Assembly: GCA_904063045.1 (NCBI GenBank)
Contig: CAJFCJ010000002.1
Location: 868,001 to 932,000, forward strand
Direction of reading: 5' to 3'
DNA length: 64,000 nt
Source: Dimorphilus gyrociliatus
Taxonomy: Eukaryota; Annelida; Polychaeta; Dinophilidae
Notes under the pieces: model-generated
The model's database searches: none
Seen by the model: the letters and a program-made list of their open reading frames with translations, nothing else
What the model was told of the DNA's origin: nothing
Shown: positions 38,838 to 49,026 of the stretch, in pieces
Position numbering within the stretch: the stretch's first letter is position 1
How the letters are laid out: each line of letters begins with the position of its first letter
Translations under genes and position numbers: made by a program

Positions 38838-39677
38838 TTAAATTTTTTTCTTTCTATCGAAGAATATTACTAATATTGAAATAATTATGGCAAATAGTAA
38901 AAATGTCAGAAATAATACTAACACAGCTAGAGTAGTACTGCGTGTAAAGTCTAATGTGTTTTGGAGTTTATTCTTGCATCCTTCGGAGTGAAGAGCATAA
39001 TGAACTTCGTCTCGTGTGGACGATAACGTTTGTAAACATCCCCGACCAATAACTATATTATCCAGTGGGCTCTCAAATCCACAGCAACCAAGCTGTCCCT
39101 GAATCCAGTCAATGACGCTAGGATTCAACGAATCCCAAACTTTTTTGAGGTCAAGCTTTAACAGTTTTAAATCTAAAATTGATACCATCTCGTTTAAAAA
39201 CTCAATAGGAAACTCACGTTTATAAACTGATAGGTTAAAAAAATAGACACTCCTAATATGATGAGGAAATTCACCAGAGCTAACACAACAAACTGAAAGT
39301 AGATCTTGTTTCATTTTCGATTGATGAAAAACTAATATGTTTTACCGCTATTAAACATTCCCGGTTATTATGTATACTTCCGCAGCAACCGATTAAACCT
39401 AATATATACACTGAGATAGCAATGGCAAGCATTAAACCAAAGTAGATCTGTTTATAACAATGTGCTTTATTAGGTCATATTTTTGATGAGACAAAACCTT
39501 ATGTCCTGTATAATGACGACCAAAATCGATATTAGCCGTATACGTAAAATATATAACGGAAGAGCAGCTTGAGATCTAAAAGCGAGTTAAATATTTTATG
39601 CTACATATAAAACAGAAGCTCACCCAAAAAAGGACATTTACGACTTTTAGAAGTGTGGGTAGTACCGCGTCTCTCAT
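38838..39677 (-). CDS. Tetraspanin
   Basis: Four-pass membrane organiser. The start ATG is at 39677 (MRDAVLPTLLKVVNVLFW, TM1). The exon around 39345-39450 carries TM2 and the family's GCCG-type turn (YILGLIGCCGSIHNNRECLI). TM3 is FVVLALVNFLIILGVSIFLT. The large extracellular loop holds the CCG motif (GQLGCCGFESPLD) plus two more cysteines (GRGC, SEGC), so it is the short four-cysteine class. TM4 is LAVLVLFLTFLLFAIIISIL, followed by the tail FFDRKKKI. The splice between TM3 and the loop is inferred by phase and could shift by a few codons. It sits head-to-tail between DPYD and otopetrin. Which tetraspanin subfamily is not decidable by eye. Confidence 0.88.
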
Positions 39678-39718
39678 TTTTACTCAAAATAATAAAATAA
39701 ATCGATTTTTTTGCAAGC

Positions 39719-39724
39719 TTTATT
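39719..39724 (-). terminator. Polyadenylation signal of DPYD
   Basis: TTTATT on plus (AATAAA on minus), 65 bp past the DPYD stop and 42 bp before the tetraspanin ATG at 39677. Confidence 0.6.
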
Positions 39725-39788
39725 CAACTACAATATGATTATATGAACGATTTAAGCCGATTCTTCTATTGTATCTTGAGGGTAGTGT

Positions 39789-42700
39789 CTAAACTTCTAA
39801 TTTTATAACTTTTCCAGGTTCGACGCCTCTATTGGGAAGCTTTATTCCTTCTCTGTTAACCATTGAGATGCAATCGAGAATTGGGCAAACGGATACACAT
39901 AGAGTACAGCCAGTACAATCATCTGTCACGTGAGGAATATGTGTATTAGGATCAAATGTAATTGCTTGGTATCCAGAATCGTTACAAGTCATGTAACATT
40001 TCCCACAATTGATACACATATCATCATTTATAAGAGCAACGCTCTGCTGTTTGTTGTCAAGATCCCCGTAAGTTCCAATATGAGGTAGAGCTCTTCCAAT
40101 CATACTCTGAATGGTTGGTATTTCATAAACCTGTTTTGCATTCTCAATATCAGTAGGAAAGTACTTTTTGTCAAGTAAGTCTTTTTTCTCATTTTCTTTT
40201 TTCATCTTTTCTAGTCGCTCCTTGGCATAGTCTCCAAAAAACGGTATGGATAAATTTGTCATGATTTTCGTTTTGCCTTTTTGATGTGGCTGAGAGGGAG
40301 CACTTTGCCCTTCCCAGGATTTTGTATGTTCCAACGTATGCAAGTAGAGAAGTGTTTGCAGACCCTGAATATAGTCAGTAGCTAGAGTAAAATCCTGGTT
40401 TTGAACAGCGCTACAAATCTGAAGGGCTGAAGCTCCAGCATGAATAAACTGAAGGCCAACATCCGCAGAATCTATACCACCCGTTGCCAAGATAGGAAAG
40501 CCCGGTAGTGCGCGAGCAATTGCTGAGACGGCACGAAGAGCAATAGGTCGAATAGCATTTCCAGAAACTCCTCCATAAGTCGTTCTCTTCTCTTTACCAA
40601 CTGAGGGCCAAGCCGAATTATCATATTTCAAATGCATTAAACCGGATACAGTATTAGTTGCAGTAACACCATCTGCATTTCCCTCTTTAGCTGCTCGAGC
40701 AATAGCAACAATATCTGTTATATTCGGAGTCATTTTTGCAAAGAAAGGAATTTTGATCGATTTTCGGACCCATAAACATATATTCTTTACTAATACAGGA
40801 TCTTGACCACATGCCAAACCCATACCTCTCTCTCCCATACCATGGGGACAGGATAAATTTAGCTCCAGTAAATCGGCGCCAGCTTTCTCAGCCATCTGCG
40901 CTAGTTCAACCCAATCTTGTTCGTTATAACTACACATTATCGAAGCTATTATAACTTTTTTAGGGAAGTCTCTTTTTAGTTCAGTAATAGATCGACACCA
41001 ATATGCAGCAGTTTTTTCACTTATCAACTCAATATTTAGAAAAGAGCCTTGTCCTGGTCCATAATTGTGCCCGCTAGTACTACCTCGAACAATACGTGGT
41101 GAAACATTTGTTACTAAATCTTTATCTAATCCAAAAGTCTTGGTTAGAGCGAAACCCCATCCAGCCTCAAAAGCGCGTCGAATCATTGCTGAAGTTGTAG
41201 TTGGTGGAGCACTTGCTAGACCAAACGGATTTTCAAAGGTAATACCACATATTTCAACAGATAAACTGACTTTGTCAACATCAGTATAAAACTTAGGTAG
41301 CTCAGGAGACTCGGTAACAACTTTTTTACCTGCGATTCTTTGAAGATAACGATGCATGTTCCAAGCAGCGATTTTACCATCATTAACACTTTCAACAGTT
41401 GTTTGAGCTATACCAGCCAAGTCTCCTCCACAAAATACATCTTGTTCACTTGTAGTCATTGTTTTATCGTCAACAACAGGTAATCCCCATCGATTCAAAT
41501 TCAAAGGGCTAAGAGCCTTTGTGATTTCTTGATCAAATAAACCAGATCCAAAAGCAGATATAATATAATCAACGCGTAGCTTAACTATTTGGCTATCATC
41601 CTCTTCCCATTCGTTAGTATCTGGATTTTGCACATTTCGATGAAATTCTAGACTCCAAATTTTGTCTCCTTTCCTTTCTACTTTTTTAGGGAGTAGGAAA
41701 GGCATAAACTCGCATTTCTCCTCCTTTGCTAAATCCATTTCCTCGGGTACGGCTCTAATATTAGTAAACCCTCGACGAAAAACGACAAACACTTTTTTAG
41801 CTCCACACCTTAGAGCTGATGTTGCACAATCAAAAGCTGTATCGCCAGCTCCCAAAACTACAACGTTTCCTCGTAGAGACGGCAATTGGGAATTGCAAGA
41901 ACACATCCCTGCCTTGCTAGCAGCTGAAACACGGGGAAGAAAGCTCTTCGATGTGTAAAAACCATTTTTCTCTGATAGTCCTTCGAAAAGAGGAATTACT
42001 TTTGCGTTTGGCAGACCAAAACCAAGAAATATAGCTTTATTTCCACTTTTTTTAAGACTATCAAGTGTTAGTCCATTGCATGCCGAAAACGGTTTATTCA
42101 GTTCGACTTTTACGCCTAAATCTTTCATTAGTTTTATTTCAAAATTTACGGCATCAAAAGGAAGACGGAATTGAGGAATCTCCGAAGAGCTCAAACCACC
42201 CACAAAATCGTTCTTTTCATAAATGACTACGTTCGAGTAACCAAGTCTTGCCAAGAAAGTTGCACAGCTAATGCTTGCTGGTCCACAACCAACTAAAGCT
42301 ATAGGCTGTCTAAAAGAATCATCTAGATCTTCCAGAGCAGGAGCAGCAGGATCACGAATTTGTTTCAAATGCATCTTTTTGAAAGCTTCAACAGCAAATT
42401 GTTGTAGCCCTCCTATATTTATGCCACCCTCCTCACTAGCTTCTAGATTGCAACTGCCAACGCATAAATCTGATGTTGGACATACCATTCCACAAGTTAA
42501 ACCCAATGGATTATCAGATAAAATTGCCTTTGCCGCTCCATAATAGTTCTAAAAGAATAACAAAATGTAAATCAAAGTCTACGCTTTAACACTTTCAAGA
42601 CCTTGAGTATTGATTACACTATTCTAATCATTTGCGCTTTGGCCTACTTTTAGATATGACGTTAGCCGATATTTCGTCTTTAAAATGTTACTTACTTTGT

Positions 42701-43079
42701 TAGATATCATAGTTATGAACGTCTTGATGTCCAGTTGTGTAGGGCAGCTTTTTTGGCATGGTGCGTCAGCGCATTTCAGACAACGGGAGGCTTCTTTCAG
42801 TGCTCCCCTTTCACTTAGCGTTGTATGCTTAATATCATCAAAATTTTTATTTAATGAATCGCACGTTGAACAATCCTTGTCTTGATTTCTTTTCCATTTT
42901 TTTTTAATCTTTTTTGTGTCATTGCTGGGAACATAATTTGCGTATTTTCTAATTCTTGGATTTAAGGCCAAAATATTCTAAACGAGATAAATATATTTCA
43001 TTTTATAGGTAAGAATGCGTTTGTTACATATATGTGTTATACTTACTTCTATATCAGGCGGTTCCTTACTCAAAAGCAT
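39789..43079 (-). CDS. DPYD: Dihydropyrimidine dehydrogenase (NADP+)
   Basis: First and rate-limiting cytosolic enzyme of uracil/thymine breakdown: it reduces them to dihydropyrimidines with NADPH. Exons 43047-43079, 42696-42977 and 39789-42548 join in phase 0 to 1,024 residues, almost exactly the human length (1,025). The N-terminal Fe-S region has [20 protein letters not shown] and [13 protein letters not shown]. The FAD site is [19 protein letters not shown] and the NADPH site is [20 protein letters not shown]. The FMN barrel has the catalytic-Cys loop [17 protein letters not shown] and [20 protein letters not shown]. The C-terminal ferredoxin part has [11 protein letters not shown] and [16 protein letters not shown]. 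All cluster ligands seen are intact. It is followed at 111 bp by the tetraspanin and preceded at 271 bp by the exonuclease. Confidence 0.98.
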
Positions 43080-43153
43080 CGTTGTTCTGTTTCCCTTGAA
43101 CGCTCGCTATCGACTACTTGTCAAGTTTAAAGATGTCAAGGTCGGTTCATTAA

Positions 43154-43162
43154 GCGCCATCT
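43154..43162 (-). promoter_or_regulatory. CTCF-like motif AGATGGCGC
   Basis: The minus strand reads CCAGGAGATGGCGCT, the best overall fit here to CCASYAGRKGGCRSY. It lies 75 bp upstream of the DPYD ATG. Confidence 0.5.
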
Positions 43163-43253
43163 CCTGGTACTGACATATAAATTACGGTACAAAGATCAAT
43201 CAGTCGAGATGAACTTTACGTATTTACCCTTAAATAATGCAAAAATACATCTT

Positions 43254-43259
43254 TTTATT
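43254..43259 (-). terminator. Polyadenylation signal of the TREX-like gene
   Basis: TTTATT on plus (AATAAA on minus), about 92 bp past the stop codon at 43351. Confidence 0.55.
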
Positions 43260-43350
43260 GACTTGTAGTTATATTAACAATAAAAAGGTTAACCAAAAAG
43301 AAAGAAGATTTAAGACTACTAACAAAAGTTAAACAGAAGCCAAAGGATAT

Positions 43351-44442
43351 TCAAGTTTGTGAAGGAAAAACACCATCTGGTAAAGTCGAAATTTTGACGA
43401 ATTCAAATGATTTTATATCTTTCCAAGAGCAAATAAACTCGTTGAGAACTTTCCAGAATTGATCAGGTGCTTCATGTATTAATCTACACAATGCTATACA
43501 GTCAGATTCTGCCGAATGAGCGTTCTGAATATCCTCTCCTGTTAAAGTTTTATAAAGACTCTGAAAGGAATAGCTCTTGTTATGCACTTGTATAACTACT
43601 TAGAAGTAATAATATTCATCATATTCGTGTTTTACATTTAGGGCACAGGATCTTCTTTGTTTCTGCCCAGAGGCCTTGCTTTCATTTTTCTGGTTAATTG
43701 AGTCTAATGTAAAAGATATAAAATAAAAGCCATATCATTTAAATAATACAATTGACAATACCGAATAGGGATTGGTCAATATTTCTTGCTCCGTGAAATG
43801 CAGATGGCTTAAAGTCAGATTCCTTGTTAGATTGATTATAAATTTTATTAAATATCATTAAACTGTCTACGCAAATGAGATCTTCTGGAAGTGATGCACC
43901 AATGTAAAATAATTCAGTTTTAATTAATTTGAAGTCGAATCTAAAGATTGTAGAAGTCGAGTAATTTCTTTAGATAAGAAAACGATATTAAAGAAGGGGC
44001 AACCTAAATCCGTTGTGTGCTATTAAGCAGACAGGAGGCAATTGATTAGCGATGAAAAGCTTTATCAGTTCCGCATGGTCATTTGAAAATATTTTTTTAT
44101 CGTACAAAATATCATTATAAAGGCCTAGAAAAAAGTAGTGTTTAGAATTTATCATTTAAATTAACTTATCAATATGAATCTCACCGGTAAGGTTTGACGC
44201 TTCAAAAGATACATTTCTCCGGGGATAAACACAGAAACTTAATTTGTCTAAAACTCTGAACCAGTTACTATCAGCACTCTTGATAAATTTTACAGGTATT
44301 GCAATTGCACAGAACTCTATTAACCTTGGTCGATCTTAAAAACAAAGAATATTGCATTAGGTTTGTAAAGTAATTGAGAAAAACCTAAATCTGTTGCTTC
44401 CAAATCTATTACAATCATGGTGTTAAATCGAAATTGGTCCAT
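43351..44442 (-). CDS. TREX-like DEDDh 3'-5' exonuclease
   Basis: Metal-dependent 3'-5' DNA exonuclease of the TREX1/TREX2 type. The start is ATG at 44442 (MDQFRFNTMIVIDLEATDL), where Asp and Glu form ExoI. The next exon gives RPRLIEFCAIAIPV. ExoII is IAHNGFRFDFKLIKTE near 44000. ExoIII is NAHSAESDCIALCRLIHEA in the last exon, supplying the catalytic His and Asp. Six short exons with introns near 50 bp are needed to keep the frame; the exon near 43640-43700 (Ser/Gln/Lys-rich) is the least certain. Vertebrate TREX1 degrades cytosolic DNA and restrains innate sensing. The same role here is only inference. No C-terminal membrane anchor is visible. Confidence 0.85.
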
Positions 44443-44706
44443 AGTTTCATAAAAAATATATTAATAGTAATTTTTTTAGTAGGGATAACAGATTAAACTG
44501 TCTGCTAAGTCACATGACATACTTGAAAAAGTTCGCCAATTAGATAATAGATGTCACCCTTGCATTACGCGCTCAATTGGAAAGTGATTTATTCTATAGC
44601 TTCCTTAAAAGTGTTAAAGCAGAAAATATGCTAATGACTCGTATCCTCAAAAACTTTAGAATAAATCAATAAAACTTTGTTCGTTGCACATGTATCGTTT
44701 ATACAA

Positions 44707-44729
44707 ATATATATATATATATATATACT
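44707..44729. repeat. (TA)n microsatellite
   Basis: Short TA run upstream of the exonuclease/Wnt5 pair, ending in TATACTGTATA at 44724-44734. Confidence 0.9.
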
Positions 44730-45053
44730 GTATATTGGAAGTGTTTTAATAAAAGTGTTATGAACAAACTGTCGGCAGGCTACGTTTGCCGAAAGTGGTC
44801 GGCATTGCGTTTGAAGTGAGCTTATATCTAGCGGAATTTCATTAGACGTCTGAAAGGTGTTTATATTTACAAGCGTGGCCCCTGTTTAAATTTGGATTAA
44901 AACTCTTTAACTTTACCGTTTACTTGTCACAAAACACCCTAGTAAAAGGTGTATACATCTGCTCTTTTACTTTAACGCCTTTACACTGAATAAAGATATA
45001 TGTTGTAACTTGATAAAATTTGGCGCTAAAAAACTTAGGATGACGGCACGAAC

Positions 45054-45061
45054 TGACGTCA
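45054..45061. promoter_or_regulatory. CRE palindrome TGACGTCA
   Basis: Exact 8-bp CREB/ATF consensus, 739 bp upstream of the Wnt5 ATG. Function is inferred from sequence only. Confidence 0.4.
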
Positions 45062-45611
45062 TTCCGTTGGCGCCGATCAATTTGGCGGTTTGTTTAAATC
45101 AATCTATTTGTTATTTCAGTGTTTTACAGACCGTTTGAAGGATCTACTGCTCTCAGCGTGGTGTTGGGACTCAATTGGTTCATTGGTGCATTAAAATTTC
45201 CGCAGGCAAATTATATTGTCTCTTTTGTCCACGTTTATTGTGTATGTGGTGCAAAACGTCTAATCACAAAATACTATTTTGCCTGCGGTTGTATTTTATC
45301 TCGATATATATAATACACTGTGAGCTGTAAGATTGTTTGCATTATACAGTACAACTGCTTTCTTTCAACAAAGCTCTTTTCAAGCAGAAAGTATTACGTC
45401 TACCTTATGACAGCGTCTAATTTTGCACAAGGCTTTAACACTGACACAAAGACTACCTGCTTGTTGTAGACTTTCCACATAGTGGAGTGGTAAATTCTGA
45501 CTAACGGGTATTCATAGATCTAGTGTCCGCTCCCTAATTGTCTCTGGTTATAATTATATATCAGTTGAATAATGAGCAACTGTCTATCCAATCACCGTGC
45601 TCTTCACTTCA

Positions 45612-45621
45612 CGCATGCGCA
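45612..45621. promoter_or_regulatory. NRF1-like site CGCATGCGCA
   Basis: Close match to the NRF1 consensus (GCGCATGCGC core), about 180 bp upstream of the Wnt5 ATG in a locally GC-richer promoter-like stretch. Confidence 0.4.
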
Positions 45622-45799
45622 GTAGGTGACTTAAATAGGCTTAGTTGGCGAGTTCACGCGTCGCAAACATCGTTATTTATTCGTTGTGCTACAAATCGCG
45701 GATAAGTTAGAGCGGAAAGTGAGCGAAACGAGTAAACGAACTTTGTAAATACTTTCACCGACTAAAAGGATGAGAGAAGTTCTATAAATTATAGAGACA

Positions 45800-47053
45800 A
45801 TGATGAGTTCTCAGAATATCTGCTTCTTTCTCACATTTTCTTTGTGTTTGTGGTCGAGTTTGTCCAAAATGAGATGGTTCGTACTTGTATTGTTTTCCAT
45901 AAAAGCTTTCGCTTTGTATTATTTCAGTAGTAGTTTTACATTTCAAACTGTATTAACTAATTTCAAGCGCGTCAAAGAATTTTATCGAAACTGCGCAAAG
46001 TTTATAAACTGCGTTCATGAAAAAGTTTTATGTCTTTTAATTAATTTTAAACTATTGCGTTTGTTGGAATCTAGGAATGTTGTGGATAAAATGCAATTGC
46101 TGAAAAACCATGAAATGTATATTCTCGGAACAACTCCAATGTGCACGTATATCAAAGGTTTATCACCTGGACAAGTGAAAATGTGTCAGTTATATCAAGA
46201 TTACATGCCGAGCGTTAAGCGAGGCGCAATGATGGGAAGAAATGAATGCCAGTGGCAATTTCGAACGAGTCTTTGGAATTGTTCGTCGATCCATGACGAC
46301 GACGACATATTCGGATCAGTAACGGACATACGTTAGTATAATTAAACTAATTTTCTTCTACATTGAATTCCCACGCACCCCAATAAATAACTATTACCAA
46401 TTTTATGGCTCTTTTGGAGGATCGATACCATTACAACTGCGTGTTCTTTTATCTCAGTCTTGCGTAATATAAGCAAACATAAAAAGCATAGCTGCGCGTA
46501 AATTGTCAAATCGCTCGTTGTAACCGCCCCGAGTAAAACACCTGTTTGTAATGTTATCTTTGCTCCAAGAACATTCTACAGCTTATATTTTTTTCATACA
46601 GCCAGCAGAGAAGCTGCGTTTACTCATGCAATAACTTCGGCGGGTATCGCACATACAGTTAGTAGAACTTGCGCAGAAGGAAGATTATCAAAATGCCACT
46701 GTTCAGAAAGAGAAAGACCTAAGCATCTAAAGAATCAATGGATGTGGGGAGGTTGTGGAGATAATATTGATTTCGGATACGACTTTGCTGTTGAGTTCAT
46801 AGATATTCGTGAGACGGAAAAGAACCATCCTAGAAAATCTAAGGAACTCTCACGCATGCTCATGAACGTTCATAATAATGAAGCCGGAAGATTGGTATGT
46901 TTATCTCATTTCAAATTCTTTTGCGCGTGTTAAAGGTGATCAATTTCAAACTGATCTTTCAACTCGTCGGATTTACGCTGATGGAAAGAATTGGCTGTAG
47001 GATATTGAAAAATGTTTGTAGCTACAGTTGTTTGCCACCGGCTATATATGTGC

Positions 47054-47095
<42 letters not shown>

Positions 47096-47984
47096 TATAT
47101 CATATACATACTATATATATGGGTGCATGCTTGTGTTATACATTATATATTGTATATATTATACTTAGAATTTTATAAGCATGCTACTTTCATACGATAC
47201 AAGCAACACATTTCCTGTATATATATAAACGATATATCAACTGCGCGTACCAATAATTTTTGTCCGAAAGCACCCGCTCCTATGGCCATATATTTTAGGG
47301 TCACTCGGTCGTATTTCACTTTATGGGCTTTACTTTTTTGAACAACTTAACCTTTTCCCCACGAACCCATTTATCTCCCCTTCCCATTTATCTCGTTGAT
47401 GACTTTGCCAAGCTGAGGCGATGATTGGGGAGGATAAGAAGAAATTCTTTCTTGATCATTCTTATCATCGTACGCGCTCATCAACTCTCTAAGTAAACGT
47501 ATTTTATATTTTACACTTTCAGGCCGTAAAGAATCACGTTAGAATCGCCTGCAAATGTCACGGAGTTTCAGGATCATGTAATGTTAAAACTTGTTGGTTT
47601 CAAGTTGAACCTTTCCGAAGTATCGGTGCTCGTTTAAAAGAGAGATATAAATTTTCTACCCACATGCGATTCAATAAACGTGGAACAAAACTAATGCCTT
47701 CCCTTCCTTCCTTGCCGAAGCCGACAAAGGAACATCTTGTCTACTTGCAGGATTCACCTGACTACTGCGACACTGATTTATCTAAGGGATCTTTAGGGAC
47801 GACTGGAAGAAGGTGTATAAAAGGCGACAAAGGAACAAGCGGGTGTCGAAAAATGTGCTGTGGTAGAGGTTATAAGAAAAAGTTGGTTAAAACAACTGTT
47901 AGATGCAGGTGTAAATTTCAATGGTGTTGTTTCGTCAAATGCGATGAGTGCTCCAGGATCAACACGGTCTATGAATGCAAATAG
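45800..47984 (+). CDS. Wnt5: Wnt5-type secreted signalling protein
   Basis: Secreted Cys-rich lipid-modified ligand. Exons are 45800-46331, 46602-46894 and 47523-47984. The start MMSSQNICFFLTFSLCLWSS is a signal peptide. Family signatures are KGLSPGQVKMCQLYQDYMPS, NECQWQFRTSLWNCSS, MWGGCGDNIDFGYDFAVEFI, MNVHNNEAGRL, the palmitoleoylation site CKCHGVSGSC, and the C-terminal CCGRGYKKK...CRCKFQWCCFVKCDEC. The motifs MYILGTTPMC and VYLQDSPDYCDTDLSKGSLG favour Wnt5 over other subfamilies. The stretch between the signal peptide and MYILG (about 100 residues) is unusually long and poor in Wnt-like sequence. It may hide a stop-free intron, although I could not find a phase-compatible one. Confidence 0.93.
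47045..47095. repeat. (TA)n microsatellite in a Wnt5 intron
   Basis: About 25 uninterrupted TA units in intron 2, ending in the palindrome TATACAGTATA (47089-47099). Confidence 0.95.
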
Positions 47985-49026
47985 GACTGCGTGCTTTTCT
48001 TAGTTTTTTTGCTGTGCTTGCTCTTTGTTTCAGTTTGTAATGTAATACTGTACATACAGTTATAATACATCTATTATTTCGAATAGTAGCGCCATCTGTC
48101 GAATACAACTTGTTTGCGAGTGGTATAGTGTTTGTGACTCCAATATAATAATTTTTATATTTATATTCAAGTTTACAAAGTAACGTTATATTGGTTTTTT
48201 TACAGCATATACATAAATTCAATTTCAAATATACTGTATATAAGTATATGTTACTGGCAATAATAGAGACTCAGCATTATCATATAATGCCTACACAATA
48301 GGGGAAACTACCCATGAAACAGATAAAATACTAAAAAATTTTAAAATGAATACATTACTAAAATATTAAAAAGACCGTGGCAATTTCATAGTTTTACAAT
48401 TGACTTGGCAGTGTTTTGATAATAATTAGTTCGCCAGACGTTGCATCATTTTATACTTTTCCAGAGATCATATTTCATATTTATATCATGATGGCTTTAG
48501 TGATTACTGTTGAATTGGCTGCAAGTTTACATGGTTACAGTTAAAAAGTAGATAAGATATGATATCTTTTTCACCCACACACCTTTTGCTAATGAAAATG
48601 TAACTGCTTGATAAATTTGTATATTGACTTATTCAAGAGGACAACTCAACTTGTCAATTAATTTCACTTATCATCTAGGCATTACATGATTCGTCTATTT
48701 GCCGGTAACATATTTAAAAAGGGTGAAAATGGTCATAGCGAAAACTTTTGCTGTAAATACAATTTTGTAAGAGAAGTATTTCGTCGATAAAAATTATTAA
48801 GTGTTCAGCTTTAACTGTATTCTAACTCTTTCGCGTTGAATATTGTTGATGTTACTGTATCTGAAATACTTTCGGTTGAGTTTTGCTGCTTCCACTTTAG
48901 AAAATCAAATATATATTTATATTAAATATTGGCATTTTGAATTTTGATCTAAAACAATTTTTTCGCCAAATATATTATTTTTTTACCTGTGTGATTAATA
49001 TTATTGATAAAACTGAAGATTCGCAA
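47985..49026. other. Convergent intergenic region, Wnt5 / receptor
   Basis: 3' flanks of two convergent genes. AT-rich, with one CTCF-like motif (48089-48097) just past the Wnt5 stop and the palindrome TATACTGTATA at 48230-48240. No gene is supported. Confidence 0.6.
48089..48097 (-). promoter_or_regulatory. CTCF-like motif AGATGGCGC
   Basis: The minus strand reads GACAGATGGCGCT. It lies 105 bp past the Wnt5 stop, between convergent genes. Confidence 0.42.

Larger units (their letters stand above)
44443..45799 (+). promoter_or_regulatory. 5' flank of Wnt5 with CRE and NRF1-like sites
   Basis: This 1.36-kb gap lies upstream of both the exonuclease (minus) and Wnt5 (plus). It holds a (TA)n run at about 44707-44729, a full CRE palindrome TGACGTCA at 45054-45061, a CCAAT box near 45579, and an NRF1-like CGCATGCGCA at 45612-45621. 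It is less AT-rich near the Wnt start than elsewhere. No protein-coding exon is supported, though a 5' UTR exon is possible. Confidence 0.5.

Noticed and set aside
45119-45313. 64-codon plus frame upstream of Wnt5
   Set aside because: No signal, domain or splice join to Wnt5; more likely promoter or 5' UTR sequence.
45420-45560. Possible tRNA-like stretch upstream of Wnt5
   Set aside because: No A/B box pair or cloverleaf could be formed by inspection.
47012-47341. Frame encoding alternating Tyr-Ile run
   Set aside because: Translation of a (TA)n microsatellite in a Wnt5 intron.
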